The position numbers were made by a program, and so were the translations under genes. The notes beneath the pieces were generated by a model. That model ran no database searches, was not told where the DNA came from, and saw only the letters and a list, made by a program, of their open reading frames with translations. This document shows positions 17,320 through 26,691 of a stretch of 64,000 bases of DNA, piece by piece; the first letter of the stretch is position 1; each line of letters starts with the position of its first letter. Source of the stretch: an uncultured SAR86 cluster bacterium (GTDB taxonomy: Bacteria; Pseudomonadota; Gammaproteobacteria; Magnimaribacterales; D2472); NCBI GenBank assembly GCA_943788515.1, contig CALSQM010000003.1:151228-215227 (forward strand). Direction: 5' to 3'.

Positions 17320-18296
17320 AAAAAAATTTAATATATATACTTTCACTTTTTTTAGTTACATCATGCTCGTATTTAACGGGTCCAGAGGGTTATTTCCCAA
17401 CTACTGAGCATGATTTTTTAGAAGAAGTTGTTGAAACTGATATAGTTATTCCTTCTGAATTATCCTCTCCATCAAAGGAAAATCACTATCCAGTTATTGC
17501 TATTGATAAGGAGTTAAAAAATCAAGAAGTTCCAAAGCCAAGGCAAATTTTTTCATCATCAGGCAACAGTTCTGTTCAGTTAAGAAGATTGGGTGAGTTA
17601 ATGTGGATATATATAGAGACACTCCCATCTACCTCATGGCCTATTTCAAAAAGTTATTGGGAAACATCTGATTATGATGTTATCAGTACTAATCCGGATA
17701 TTGGCGAAATTAAAATTAGCTTCGATGAATCTATGGAGTTTGTTATGAAAATTGAACACGGTATTAAAGAGGCATCTACTGAAATATTTTTAAATTTAGT
17801 CAACAAAGGTGATCAAGAAATAGTTAGTAATATTGATTTAGTTCAGGCAGAGCTTGAAAATCTTGTCAATTATTTTGCTGAGTCTGTCGATAACTTTTCT
17901 GGAACATCACTTGCGGCTCAAAATTTAAATGAAATGAAAAAAGCAAATTTCTATACTGATAATGGCCAAACAGTTATTGAATTGAACCTTAATTTTGATA
18001 GAGCCTGGTCATCTGTAACCAAGGCCATGCAAGTAGCTGAAATTGTTACGAACGATAAAAATAGAAATGATGGCATATTTTATGTAAGTTACATCAAGGA
18101 AGAAGAGGGAGGGTTATTATCATTCTTTGGTCTTGGAAATAGTTCTAAAAACAATAACGCATTCAATGAAGAAGCTCAGTTTGAAGTAACAATTGTAGAA
18201 AAAAATAATAAAACTTATGTTCGAGCAAGATCAATGAATGGTAAAATTGATGAAGCAGAGCAATTACTTTCAAAAATAAACGAATCACTAAGCTAA
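17316..18296 (+). CDS. bamC: BamC-like outer-membrane assembly lipoprotein
   Basis: A 326-residue lipoprotein. Signal MKKNLIYILSLFLVTSC with the lipidated Cys17, then a low-complexity linker and two helix-grip-like domains (about 95-175 and 205-326; the second has LNLNFDRAWSSVTKAMQVAEI and GIFYVSYI, typical of BamC). BamC is an accessory part of the BAM beta-barrel insertion machine. Identification rests on these patterns plus the dapA neighbour; bamB lies 10 kb downstream in this window. Overlaps purC by one base. Confidence 0.85.
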   Translation: MKKNLIYILSLFLVTSCSYLTGPEGYFPTTEHDFLEEVVETDIVIPSELSSPSKENHYPVIAIDKELKNQEVPKPRQIFSSSGNSSVQLRRLGELMWIYIETLPSTSWPISKSYWETSDYDVISTNPDIGEIKISFDESMEFVMKIEHGIKEASTEIFLNLVNKGDQEIVSNIDLVQAELENLVNYFAESVDNFSGTSLAAQNLNEMKKANFYTDNGQTVIELNLNFDRAWSSVTKAMQVAEIVTNDKNRNDGIFYVSYIKEEEGGLLSFFGLGNSSKNNNAFNEEAQFEVTIVEKNNKTYVRARSMNGKIDEAEQLLSKINESLS

Positions 18297-19012
18297 TGGA
18301 AAAAATACAAGAAATAACAAAAGGTAAAGCTAAGTCTTTATATACAACCTCAAATCAAGAGCAACTGGTAATGCATTTTAGCGATGATACTTCTGCATTT
18401 GATGGAAAAAAGAAAGAAGCATTAATGGGAAAAGGCTCTGTTAACAATCAGTTTAATGCATTCATAATGGATCATTTAGAAAAAAATGGTGTAGAAACTC
18501 ATCACATAGAAGTTCTTAATAATAATGATTCGTTGGTTCATAAACTTTCTATGTTTCCAATAGAGTGTGTAATTAGAAATAGAGCTTCTGGCTCAATATG
18601 CAGAAGGCTTGGTACAGAGGATGGATTAATTCTTGAAAACCCTTTATTTGAATTTTTCCTTAAAGACGATGAGTTAGGAGATCCTTTAATCAATGATGAG
18701 CATATTGTATCTTTTGGTTGGGCTACAAGACATCAAATTGATGAAATGAAGCTTCTTACATATAAAGTTAATACGATTCTTTCAAAGCTATTTTTAGATT
18801 CAGGTTTAATACTAGTAGATTTCAAAGTGGAATTTGGTGTTACAGGCGAAAAGATTCTTTTGGCTGATGAGTTTACTCCAGATGGATGTAGGCTATGGGA
18901 CTCAGAAACTTTAAAAAAAATGGATAAAGATAGATTTAGACAAGGTCTTGGTGATGTTGTCGAATCCTATCATCAAGTAGCTGATAGATTGGGTATGAAT
19001 ATAAATACTTGA
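18296..19012 (+). CDS. purC: SAICAR synthetase
   Basis: A 238-residue enzyme of purine synthesis that joins CAIR and aspartate using ATP. Signatures visible: ITKGKAKSLYTT at the N-terminus, FSDDTSAFDGKKKE (about 29-42), ECVIRNRASGS (about 95-105) and LADEFTPDGCRLWD (about 189-202). Length matches E. coli PurC (237). Its stop codon (19010-19012) lies inside the -35 box and operator of the following isc operon. Confidence 0.97.
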   Translation: MEKIQEITKGKAKSLYTTSNQEQLVMHFSDDTSAFDGKKKEALMGKGSVNNQFNAFIMDHLEKNGVETHHIEVLNNNDSLVHKLSMFPIECVIRNRASGSICRRLGTEDGLILENPLFEFFLKDDELGDPLINDEHIVSFGWATRHQIDEMKLLTYKVNTILSKLFLDSGLILVDFKVEFGVTGEKILLADEFTPDGCRLWDSETLKKMDKDRFRQGLGDVVESYHQVADRLGMNINT

Positions 19013-19029
19013 CTAAAATAGTCAAGTAT
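19005..19029 (+). promoter_or_regulatory. IscR type 1 operator of the isc operon
   Basis: Perfect palindrome: ATACTTGACT (19005-19014), AAAAT centre (19015-19019), AGTCAAGTAT (19020-19029); pairing extends to 12 bp with two flanking A/T pairs. It fits every position of the IscR type 1 consensus as I remember it (ATASYYGACT, RWWWY, AGTCRRSTAT). It covers the -35 box and spacer of the iscR promoter, so [2Fe-2S]-IscR bound here would block RNA polymerase: negative autoregulation by cluster supply. Confidence 0.88.
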
Positions 19030-19036
19030 TTATAAT
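19009..19036 (+). promoter_or_regulatory. Sigma-70 promoter of the isc operon
   Basis: TTGACT (19009-19014), 16-base spacer, TATAAT (19031-19036), followed 6 bases later by the iscR ATG at 19043. The initiation point would fall at or next to the start codon, so the iscR transcript may have almost no leader. The -35 box overlaps the purC stop codon. Confidence 0.75.
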
Positions 19037-19042
19037 TCATGC

Positions 19043-19477
19043 ATGAAACTTACTACAAAAAGCAGATATGCAGTTAATGCACTCACTGAACTAAGAGCTC
19101 TTGAGTCATTTGGTCCTGTTTCTTTGTCTGATTTATCAGAAAATCAGAATATTGAACTTTCTTACCTTGAACAAATTTTTAGAAAATTAAGAATTGCAGG
19201 AATTGTAAAGAGTACAAGAGGAAGGAATGGAGGGTATATGTATGCCAAAGACCCATCAGTAATAACTATTAAAGATATTATGAATGCAGTAGAGGAAGAT
19301 CTTGATGCTACTAACTGCAATGGTTCTAGTAACTGTAACAACGGAAAGAAATGTAAAACACACAATCTATGGCATGAATTAAACGAAGTTGTAGATAATT
19401 ATTTAAGTAAAATAACCATAAATAAGCTTGTGGAATCTCACGATAGCCCATATATAAGCTTAAGAGAGATAAGTTAA
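19043..19477 (+). CDS. iscR: IscR, iron-sulfur cluster regulator
   Basis: A 144-residue Rrf2-family regulator. N-terminal winged helix (MKLTTKSRYAVNALTEL, YLEQIFRKLRIAGIVKSTRGRNGGY) and the cluster-binding segment with Cys92, Cys98, Cys104 and His107, the same numbers as in E. coli IscR. It binds a [2Fe-2S] cluster and represses the isc operon when clusters are plentiful. A consensus operator overlaps its own promoter. iscS starts on the next base after its stop. Confidence 0.97.
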   Translation: MKLTTKSRYAVNALTELRALESFGPVSLSDLSENQNIELSYLEQIFRKLRIAGIVKSTRGRNGGYMYAKDPSVITIKDIMNAVEEDLDATNCNGSSNCNNGKKCKTHNLWHELNEVVDNYLSKITINKLVESHDSPYISLREIS

Positions 19478-20698
19478 ATGAGCACACAGTCGACTATATA
19501 TTTAGATTACGCATCAACAACCCCAGTTGACCCTAGGGTTGCATCAAAAATGATGCAATATTTAACCCCAGATGGAGAGTTTGGAAATCCGGCCTCAAGA
19601 TCGCATCGTTACGGATGGAAAGCTGATGATGCTGTTGAAGAAGCAAGATCTCATGTTGCAAATCTTGTAAATTGTGATCCAAGAGAAATAGTTTGGACTT
19701 CGGGGGCAACAGAAGCAGACAACCTAGCAATAAAAGGTGTTGCAAGATTCTATAAATCAAAAGGTAATCATATTATTACATCTAAAATTGAGCATAAGGC
19801 AGTTCTTGACCCTTGCAGACAATTGGAAAGAGAGGGTTATGAGGTAACTTATTTAGACCCAAATGAGGGAGGAGTCATAACGGCTGAGGCTATTAAAAAT
19901 GCTATGCAAGAAAATACAATTCTAGTATCTGTAATGCACATTAATAATGAGTTGGGTACGTTAAATAATCTAGAAGAAATTGGCAAGATCACTAGAGAAG
20001 CTGGTGCCTTTTTTCATGTAGACGCAGCCCAAAGTACTGGAAAAGTAGATATCGATCTATCAAAACTCCCAGTTGATTTAATGTCATTTTCAGCTCATAA
20101 AACCTATGGCCCAAAGGGTATAGGTGCACTTTTTGTAAGAAGAAAACCAAGAGTTAGAATCGAAGCTTTAATTCATGGTGGTGGTCATGAGAGGGGAATG
20201 AGATCTGGAACTCTTCCTACTCACCAAATTGTTGGTATGGGCGAGGCATTCAAGATTGCAAAAGAAGAAATGGAGTCTGATCATTTAAAAATTAAAGCTT
20301 ATCATGAGCAATTTCTTAAAGAAGCAATGAAAATAGAACATGCATATATAAATGGGGATCTTGACAACAAGGTTCCTAATATTTTAAATATCAGCTTCAA
20401 TTTTGTTGAGGGTGAATCTTTGATTATGGGACTTAAGGATATAGCAGTATCTTCTGGATCTGCATGCACATCTGCAAGTCTTGAGCCTTCATATGTTCTT
20501 AGAGCGTTAGGTAGAAAAGATGAATTAGCGCATAGCTCAATAAGATTTTCTTTCGGAAGATTTACAAGCGATGAGGATATAAAAAATACACTCTCTATTT
20601 TAAATAAAGTTGTAGATAGATTGAGAGAACTTTCTCCATTATGGGAAATGCATTTAGATGGTATAGATTTAGATACTGTTAAATGGAACACACACTAA
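19478..20698 (+). CDS. iscS: Cysteine desulfurase IscS
   Basis: A 406-residue PLP enzyme that takes sulfur from cysteine and passes it to IscU and to tRNA thiolation. The N-terminus [14 protein letters not shown], the PLP Lys208 in [12 protein letters not shown], and the active-site Cys330 in [14 protein letters not shown] are in the expected places. Length matches the family (404). Co-transcribed with iscR and iscU. Confidence 0.98.
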   Translation: MSTQSTIYLDYASTTPVDPRVASKMMQYLTPDGEFGNPASRSHRYGWKADDAVEEARSHVANLVNCDPREIVWTSGATEADNLAIKGVARFYKSKGNHIITSKIEHKAVLDPCRQLEREGYEVTYLDPNEGGVITAEAIKNAMQENTILVSVMHINNELGTLNNLEEIGKITREAGAFFHVDAAQSTGKVDIDLSKLPVDLMSFSAHKTYGPKGIGALFVRRKPRVRIEALIHGGGHERGMRSGTLPTHQIVGMGEAFKIAKEEMESDHLKIKAYHEQFLKEAMKIEHAYINGDLDNKVPNILNISFNFVEGESLIMGLKDIAVSSGSACTSASLEPSYVLRALGRKDELAHSSIRFSFGRFTSDEDIKNTLSILNKVVDRLRELSPLWEMHLDGIDLDTVKWNTH

Positions 20699-20711
20699 AG
20701 TAGGAGCTTTT

Positions 20712-21116
20712 ATGGCATATAGTAAAAAAGTAGTTGATAAGTTTGAGAATACTCTAGAGAACCCTCAAGCATTTAATGTAGGAAGATTTGATCCTAAAGA
20801 GGAAAATGTTGGAACTGGAATGGTTGGTGCGCCTGCCTGTGGTGATGTTATGAAACTTCAAATTAAATGCGAGCCAAAAGGAAATACTCATATTATTAAG
20901 GATGTTAAATTTAAAACATATGGTTGTGGTTCTGCCATTGCTTCTTCAAGTGAGTTAGTAGAAATGCTTATTGGTAAGACTTTAGAAGAAGCTAAGGAAA
21001 TTAAAAACAAAGAAATAGTTGATGCCTTAGAACTTCCTCCAATTAAAATTCATTGCTCAGTTTTAGCTGAAGATTCAATTAAACAAGCAATAGAAGATTA
21101 CGAATCCAAGCAATAG
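20712..21116 (+). CDS. iscU: IscU iron-sulfur scaffold
   Basis: A 134-residue scaffold on which clusters are built. Ligands are Cys43 with Asp45 (GAPACGD), Cys72 (YGCGSA) and Cys115 (KIHCSVLAED). The motif LPPIK at 108-112 corresponds to the LPPVK site that the chaperone HscA grips, and it is retained although hscA is not in this operon. Good ribosome site TAGGAG before the ATG. Confidence 0.98.
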   Translation: MAYSKKVVDKFENTLENPQAFNVGRFDPKEENVGTGMVGAPACGDVMKLQIKCEPKGNTHIIKDVKFKTYGCGSAIASSSELVEMLIGKTLEEAKEIKNKEIVDALELPPIKIHCSVLAEDSIKQAIEDYESKQ

Positions 21117-21126
21117 GTATCATTCA

Positions 21127-21468
21127 ATGGAAAATATTAATCCATCTGATTTAAATTTCTCTGATAAAGCAATTAATCATTTTCTTTCAAGTCTCAAATC
21201 AAGAGGAAAAGGGGCAGGTATTCAAATAGGTGTCAAAAAAGCTGGATGCTCAGGTTATGAATACTTCTTTGATTTTGTAGACAGCATAGATACTAAAAAT
21301 ATTGTTTTTGAAAAAAATGGATGCAAAATTTATGTAGATAAAACAAGTTTTGATTTTTTAAAAGGTAGTCTTGTTGACTATTCAGAGGATGGTTTAAATA
21401 AAGGAATAAAGTTTGTTAACCCCAATGCAAAGGCAGTTTGTGGATGTGGGGAAAGTTTTACAATTTAA
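21127..21468 (+). CDS. iscA: A-type iron-sulfur carrier IscA
   Basis: A 113-residue A-type carrier with the three conserved cysteines: Cys41 (KKAGCSGY) and Cys105/Cys107 (CGCGESFTI). It moves iron or clusters from IscU to target enzymes. The position after iscU favours IscA; ErpA and SufA share the fold. Fdx follows after 3 bases, where hscB and hscA would normally come first. Confidence 0.94.
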   Translation: MENINPSDLNFSDKAINHFLSSLKSRGKGAGIQIGVKKAGCSGYEYFFDFVDSIDTKNIVFEKNGCKIYVDKTSFDFLKGSLVDYSEDGLNKGIKFVNPNAKAVCGCGESFTI

Positions 21469-21471
21469 ATA

Positions 21472-21813
21472 ATGGCTAAGATCAAAATATGGCCCCATCA
21501 TGAACTTTGCCCTTATGGAGTAGAGATAGCTACTTTCCCAGGCGAGACTATATGTGAAGCAGCTCTAAGAGAAGGTATAAAGATTGAACATGCCTGCGAA
21601 ATGTCATGTGCTTGCACGACTTGTCACTGCATAATCAGGAAAGGTTTCGACGCTCTAGAAGAAGCTAGTGACATTGAGGAGGATATGCTTGACAAGGCAT
21701 GGGGTCTTGAACAGACATCCAGGCTAAGTTGTCAGACAATACCTCCAGCTGGTGAAAATATAGAAATTGAACTTCCAAAGTACAACATAAATATGGTTTC
21801 AGAGGATCATTAA
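21472..21813 (+). CDS. fdx: Isc-type [2Fe-2S] ferredoxin
   Basis: A 113-residue adrenodoxin-type ferredoxin. Cluster ligands are Cys42, Cys48 and Cys51 (HACEMSCACTTCHC) and Cys87 (RLSCQT), the same numbering as E. coli Fdx. It supplies electrons for cluster assembly on IscU. Shares one base with iscX. Confidence 0.97.
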   Translation: MAKIKIWPHHELCPYGVEIATFPGETICEAALREGIKIEHACEMSCACTTCHCIIRKGFDALEEASDIEEDMLDKAWGLEQTSRLSCQTIPPAGENIEIELPKYNINMVSEDH

Positions 21814-22016
21814 TGGTCGATCTAAATTGGCATGATGTAAATGATATAGCCATTGAATTATATGATAAATTTCCTGATATCGATCCTCAATGGATTGGAT
21901 TCCCTGATTTACATTCTAAAATATGCGATTTAGATGGTTTTATTGGAGACCCAGAGCGCTCTAATGAGAAAATTTTAGAAGCTATTCAAATGTTATGGAT
22001 AGAAGAATCTCAATAA
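21813..22016 (+). CDS. iscX: IscX (YfhJ) regulator of cluster assembly
   Basis: A 67-residue acidic protein with the IscX pattern: LNWHDVNDIAIELYDKFPDIDP, PQWIGFPDLHSKICDLDGF and a C-terminal EAIQMLWIEES. IscX binds IscS and tunes its rate according to iron. It starts on the last base of the fdx stop and closes the isc operon. Confidence 0.95.
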   Translation: MVDLNWHDVNDIAIELYDKFPDIDPQWIGFPDLHSKICDLDGFIGDPERSNEKILEAIQMLWIEESQ

Positions 22017-22059
22017 GTCCCATATAATGGCTAAAATTTTTTTATAGGAATAAAATATC

Positions 22060-22485
22060 ATGGCAATAGAACAAACTTTATCAATCATCAAACCAGATGC
22101 TGTATCCAAAAATGTAGTGGGTAAAATCATTTCTAGGTTTGAGGATAACGGACTACATTTAGTTGCTGGTAAGCTAATTCATTTAACAGATGAAATGGCT
22201 TCGGGCTTCTACGCGGAACATGAAGGCAGGCCTTTTTTCAACGATCTTAAAAAATTCATGACCTCTGGTCCTGTATTTGTTCAGGTCCTTGAAGGAGAGG
22301 GGGCAATACTTAAAAATAGAGAGCTTATGGGAAGCACTAACCCTCAAGAAGCTGTTACAGGAACCATTAGAGCAGATTTTGCAGTAAGCATTGATGCAAA
22401 TGCTGTACATGGATCAGATTCTGAAGAAAGCGCAATAAGAGAGATTAATTATTTTTTCAAAGATGAAGAAATAATATCTAAATAG
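22060..22485 (+). CDS. ndk: Nucleoside diphosphate kinase
   Basis: A 141-residue enzyme that equalises nucleoside triphosphate pools. It starts [15 protein letters not shown], has [17 protein letters not shown] and the phosphorylated His117 in NAVHGSDS. Length matches E. coli Ndk (143). TATAAT at 22023-22028 upstream may be a -10 box, but I see no good -35. rlmN follows after 3 bases. Confidence 0.98.
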   Translation: MAIEQTLSIIKPDAVSKNVVGKIISRFEDNGLHLVAGKLIHLTDEMASGFYAEHEGRPFFNDLKKFMTSGPVFVQVLEGEGAILKNRELMGSTNPQEAVTGTIRADFAVSIDANAVHGSDSEESAIREINYFFKDEEIISK

Positions 22486-22488
22486 ATT

Positions 22489-23571
22489 TTGGAAAAAAAA
22501 GAAAATCTTTTAGGTTACTCTTTAGAGACTTTAGAGGATTTTTTTAAAAGGATTGAAGAGCCAAAATTTAGAGCCAAACAGCTTCTAAAATGGATCCACC
22601 AAAAAGGAGTTATCGAATTTGAAATGATGACTGATTTTAACAGGCCTCTTAGGGAGAGGCTTGCTGAAATTGCAGTTATTAGGCCTCCTCAAGTTGATGA
22701 AGTTCATGTTTCTCCAGAAGGAACTAAAAAATACTTAATAAAGTTGGATTCAGGCTCGATGGTTGAAATGGTTAGAATCCCTGAAAAAAAGAGGATGACT
22801 TTATGTATCTCTTCTCAGGCCGGATGCGCACTCCAATGTACTTTTTGCGCAACAGGTGCTCAAGGTTTTGAAAAAAATCTTACAGCTGCAGAAATAATTG
22901 GCCAAGTTTGGCTAGCAAACTTCTACGATTCCAATGATTCTAATATTACAAATGTTGTATTTATGGGAATGGGAGAACCGCTACTAAACTTTACTCCAGT
23001 TATTGAGTCAGCAAAGATAATGAAAGATCAATTAGCCTATGGGCTTTCTCGAAAAAGAATTACCATCAGCACATCTGGCATAACTCCTCAAATCGACCAA
23101 CTTACAAGTTCTATAGATGTTTCCTTAGCGATCTCTCTTCATGCGCCAATTGATTCGCTTCGCGATGAAATCGTGCCTATTAATAAAAAATACCCGATAA
23201 AAATGTTAATAAATTCATGCAAGAATTATTTATCTTTTTATGAAGGAAAAAGAAGCATAACTATAGAATATATTCTTATTGATGGTGTGAATGACTCTCC
23301 AGAATTAGCTAGACAATTAACCAAGCTCCTTTCAAATATCTCATGTAAAATTAATTTAATTCCCTTTAATCCATTTGATGGATCTAACTACACAAGATCA
23401 AATAAAGATAATATAAATCAATTTAAAAATATTCTTATGAAAAAAGGTTTTATCACTACATTGAGAGTTACAAGAGGAGATGCAATAGATGGAGCCTGTG
23501 GGCAGCTTGTTGGAAAATTAACTAAATCAATTAAAGGTAAAAAGCTGATCAAGCATCAATCAATATCATGA
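22489..23571 (+). CDS. rlmN: RlmN, 23S rRNA/tRNA adenosine C2-methyltransferase
   Basis: A 360-residue radical SAM enzyme that methylates A2503 of 23S rRNA and A37 of some tRNAs. The radical SAM cluster motif is Cys113, Cys117, Cys120 (GCALQCTFCATG); MGMGEPLLNF binds SAM; the C-terminal GDAIDGACGQL holds the second catalytic Cys. The start is TTG 22489, three bases after ndk, because no earlier ATG fits and homologues start at about this point. It overlaps the next gene by 4 bases. Confidence 0.96.
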   Translation: MEKKENLLGYSLETLEDFFKRIEEPKFRAKQLLKWIHQKGVIEFEMMTDFNRPLRERLAEIAVIRPPQVDEVHVSPEGTKKYLIKLDSGSMVEMVRIPEKKRMTLCISSQAGCALQCTFCATGAQGFEKNLTAAEIIGQVWLANFYDSNDSNITNVVFMGMGEPLLNFTPVIESAKIMKDQLAYGLSRKRITISTSGITPQIDQLTSSIDVSLAISLHAPIDSLRDEIVPINKKYPIKMLINSCKNYLSFYEGKRSITIEYILIDGVNDSPELARQLTKLLSNISCKINLIPFNPFDGSNYTRSNKDNINQFKNILMKKGFITTLRVTRGDAIDGACGQLVGKLTKSIKGKKLIKHQSIS

Positions 23572-24323
23572 GTGATAATTTAAAATCTGCAAATTCAGCC
23601 AATACTGGAATAATTTTCAGTGACGCAAGGTTGGATCAAAAATTAACAATCAATGAAGTTTCAGAAAAAACCCTAATAAATACTAAGTTTATAAAAGCGA
23701 TAGAGTCCGGCGACTATATCGATTTTCCAAGTGAAGGTTTTGCCAGAGCTTACTTTGTTAAGTATCAAAATTTTTTAAACATACAATGCGAATTCCCATC
23801 TATATATTTTCAAGAAAATAGAAAAGATCAAATCGTCAAAAAATCGGTAGCTGTTTTTAACAGATCTTTCAAAAAATTTACTATTGTATTCGGTTTAGCA
23901 GTTTTAGTTTTAGCAGCCTTTATTTTATTAAATTCTTTTCCGGTAAAAGACAGCACCCAAAAGACAGAGCAGAATATTAAAGAAGAAGAGCTCTATGAGT
24001 TAACAAAAATTGTTAATACAAATAATACGTTAGAAGATATACAAGCTATTACCGATTTAACTATTGAGCCTGTATTGCCTGCAAACGACCTTCAATTATT
24101 ATTTACAAAAGAATGTTGGGTGGAAATATACTCAAAAGATATTCTGTTAATAAGTCAGCTATTCAATAAAGGTGATGTTTATAACAAAATTATTCAAAAG
24201 CCCTACAAAGTTGTTGTTGGAAACGTCGAGGCAGTAACAGGAACATATAATGGTATTAGGATTGATTTTATTACCAATGCTAATAGACTTAATGTAAACA
24301 CTATTATTTTTAATGATGAGTAA
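23568..24323 (+). CDS. rodZ: RodZ-like cell-shape protein
   Basis: A 251-residue protein with an N-terminal helix-turn-helix of the RodZ type ([31 protein letters not shown], about 20-52, and [16 protein letters not shown]), one membrane helix (about 105-122) and a periplasmic beta-rich domain with WVEIYSKD at about 185. RodZ links MreB to the wall synthesis machinery. E. coli RodZ has 337 residues, so the periplasmic linker is short here. It sits between rlmN and ispG as in E. coli and overlaps ispG by 11 bases. Confidence 0.85.
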   Translation: MSDNLKSANSANTGIIFSDARLDQKLTINEVSEKTLINTKFIKAIESGDYIDFPSEGFARAYFVKYQNFLNIQCEFPSIYFQENRKDQIVKKSVAVFNRSFKKFTIVFGLAVLVLAAFILLNSFPVKDSTQKTEQNIKEEELYELTKIVNTNNTLEDIQAITDLTIEPVLPANDLQLLFTKECWVEIYSKDILLISQLFNKGDVYNKIIQKPYKVVVGNVEAVTGTYNGIRIDFITNANRLNVNTIIFNDE

Positions 24324-25413
24324 TTGGATAACCAGAAAAAACACTAAGGCTGTTGATGTTGGCGGAGTACTTATTGGAAATAATAACCCAATTAGTGTCC
24401 AGTCAATGACTAATACAAATACATGCGATGTTCTCTCTACAATTAATCAAATTAATGACTTACAAGCTGCTGGAGCAGACATTGTAAGAGTATCTGTACC
24501 GGGTTTCGATGAAGCGGCTGCATTTAAGGAAATTAGAAAATCTGTTGATATTCCTTTGGTTGCAGACATTCACTTTGACTATAAAATTGCTCTTGAGGTA
24601 GCAGACACTGCAGACTGCCTGAGAATCAACCCTGGAAATATCGGGAAAGAAGATAGAATTGCTGAAGTAATTAATGCTGCTAAATATAATAATGTGCCAA
24701 TTAGAGTGGGTGTCAATGCGGGCTCTCTTGAGAAAGATCTGCAAAAAAAATATGGAGAACCAAATGCAGATGCATTAGTTGAGTCAGCTCTAAGGCATGT
24801 AGATATCTTGGACAAGTTTAATTTCGATAACTATAAAATGAGTCTTAAAGCATCTAATATTGAAATGACCGTAGAGGCTTATAGAAAAATATCTAAGTTA
24901 ATCGATCAACCCCTTCATCTAGGTATTACTGAAGCTGGAAGCTATAGAGCAGGAACTGTTAAGTCGTCAATTGGTATTGGAATGCTTCTTTCTGAAGGTA
25001 TTGGAGACACTATAAGAATATCACTCGCATCTGATCCGGTAGATGAAATAAAAATAGGTTGGGATATTTTAAGAAGTTTAAATATTCGAAGTAGGGGTGT
25101 AAAGATAATTGCATGCCCAAGCTGCTCACGTCAAAATTTTAATGTAATCGAAGTAGTTAACCAGTTAGAAGAGCGCCTTGAAGATATTACTGAAGATATC
25201 GAGGTCGCTGTGATAGGTTGTTATGTTAATGGTCCTGGAGAAAGTAAAGCAGCAGAGATTGGACTAACAGGAGCAAGCCCTCAAAACTTATTATATGTTG
25301 ATGGAGCACCTGACAAAAAAATTAATAGTGCAGACATTGTTAAAGAAATCGAGGATAAAGTAAGAACAAAAATTTCTTTAAGAGACTCTGTCGAGATAAT
25401 TGCAAGGAGCTGA
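24313..25413 (+). CDS. ispG: IspG, hydroxymethylbutenyl diphosphate synthase
   Basis: A 366-residue [4Fe-4S] enzyme of the MEP isoprenoid pathway, making HMBPP from MEcPP. It shows [13 protein letters not shown] at the N-terminus, [21 protein letters not shown], and the cluster cysteines in [11 protein letters not shown] (about 264-273) and [12 protein letters not shown]. Two adjacent ATGs (24313, 24316) could start it. It uses ferredoxin/flavodoxin electrons and depends on the Isc system encoded upstream. ispH lies in the same window at 51187. Confidence 0.97.
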   Translation: MMSNWITRKNTKAVDVGGVLIGNNNPISVQSMTNTNTCDVLSTINQINDLQAAGADIVRVSVPGFDEAAAFKEIRKSVDIPLVADIHFDYKIALEVADTADCLRINPGNIGKEDRIAEVINAAKYNNVPIRVGVNAGSLEKDLQKKYGEPNADALVESALRHVDILDKFNFDNYKMSLKASNIEMTVEAYRKISKLIDQPLHLGITEAGSYRAGTVKSSIGIGMLLSEGIGDTIRISLASDPVDEIKIGWDILRSLNIRSRGVKIIACPSCSRQNFNVIEVVNQLEERLEDITEDIEVAVIGCYVNGPGESKAAEIGLTGASPQNLLYVDGAPDKKINSADIVKEIEDKVRTKISLRDSVEIIARS

Positions 25414-25414
25414 A

Positions 25415-26677
25415 ATGGATAAAATTCACTCATTAACTGGTATGTTAGATCATTACGATGATGGCAATATAGAAAATATTTCTGTAAAAATATTCGAGAC
25501 AGAAAAAAGAATAAAAAAAGTTTTTACTAACTATAAATACAGTGAAATAAGAACACCAGCCTTAGAAGACACCAATCTATTTGTTCGTTCTGCTGGCGAT
25601 GCTTCCGACATAGTTAACAAAGAAATTTATTCTTTTAATGATAGAAATGAAAAGAATATTGCTTTGAGACCAGAAGGTACTGCAAGTGTTATAAGAGCAA
25701 TAATAGAAAAAAAACTTGATCAAACTAATCATAAGTTATGGTATCTCGGTCCAATGTGGAGATATGAAAGACCGCAAAAAGGAAGATATAGACAGTTTTA
25801 TCAAGCAGGAGTTGAAATACTTGGTTATGAAGAGGGCGCACCAGAGTATGAAATAATATCAATGGTTTGCTCCATTATTGAAGAATTTAAACTTAAAAAT
25901 TGCTCAATTAAAATTAATCATTTGGGTGATAATGAAAGTAAAAAATTATTTTGTGATGCATTAATAGAATATCTCGAGCCATTTAAAGATAGCCTTGATG
26001 AAAAAGACTTAACAAGACTTACTAAAAATCCTTTAAGAGTACTTGATTCAAAAAATAAAGAAACACAATCAATTCTTAAAAATTCTCCATCTATAAGAGA
26101 GTTTATTAAACCTTCAGCATTATCTCTTTTAGAAAATATTCAAAATGAATATAAAGATATTTGCAATATAGAGATTGATTATACTCTTGTAAGAGGCCTA
26201 GATTATTATTCTGGATTTGTGTTTGAAGCAATTTCATCAGAGCTTGGCGCTCAAGATTCTTTTCTTGGGGGAGGCAGATATGACCATCTATCATTAAAGC
26301 TGGGTGGTAAAAATCTTCCATCAATTGGAATGGCAATTGGGGTAGAAAGGTTTGCAAACTTGATAAAGGACATTACAACCTCAAATAAAGTTATTTCATT
26401 TCTAACCCTAACTAGCAATTTAGAGTCAAAACCATATAAAATAGCCCACCAACTTAGGTCTCTGAATAGTAATGTTATTTTAGATTTACAGCTATCTGAC
26501 GGAAGTCTTAAATCCAAACTCAGAAAAGCAAATAAAAATAATTCTGAATATGCAATTATTATCGGAGAAGAAGAGTTGAGAGATGGAACTGCTGTTATTA
26601 AGTTTTTAAATGATGAGCTTAAAGATCAGGAAATTGTCTCAATTGAAGAATTATTTAGTTTTTATACATCATTATAA
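25415..26677 (+). CDS. hisS: Histidyl-tRNA synthetase
   Basis: A 420-residue class II synthetase. Start ATG 25415 is chosen over an upstream in-frame TTG (25400) because AAGGAG (25404-25409) lies 5 bases before it and homologues start here. Visible motifs: LRPEGTASVIRA (motif 2 region), YRQFYQAGVEILG, the HisRS signature LVRGLDYYSGFVFE (about 256-270) and motif 3 GGGRYDHL...SIGMAIGVERF. The C-terminal anticodon domain is complete. Confidence 0.97.
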   Translation: MDKIHSLTGMLDHYDDGNIENISVKIFETEKRIKKVFTNYKYSEIRTPALEDTNLFVRSAGDASDIVNKEIYSFNDRNEKNIALRPEGTASVIRAIIEKKLDQTNHKLWYLGPMWRYERPQKGRYRQFYQAGVEILGYEEGAPEYEIISMVCSIIEEFKLKNCSIKINHLGDNESKKLFCDALIEYLEPFKDSLDEKDLTRLTKNPLRVLDSKNKETQSILKNSPSIREFIKPSALSLLENIQNEYKDICNIEIDYTLVRGLDYYSGFVFEAISSELGAQDSFLGGGRYDHLSLKLGGKNLPSIGMAIGVERFANLIKDITTSNKVISFLTLTSNLESKPYKIAHQLRSLNSNVILDLQLSDGSLKSKLRKANKNNSEYAIIIGEEELRDGTAVIKFLNDELKDQEIVSIEELFSFYTSL

Positions 26678-26691
26678 TTTCAGGAAGAATT

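Noticed and set aside
19003..19031. Hairpin after purC as an intrinsic terminator
   Set aside because: The stem is perfect but AT-rich and not followed by a U run; the match to the IscR operator and the promoter boxes explains it better.
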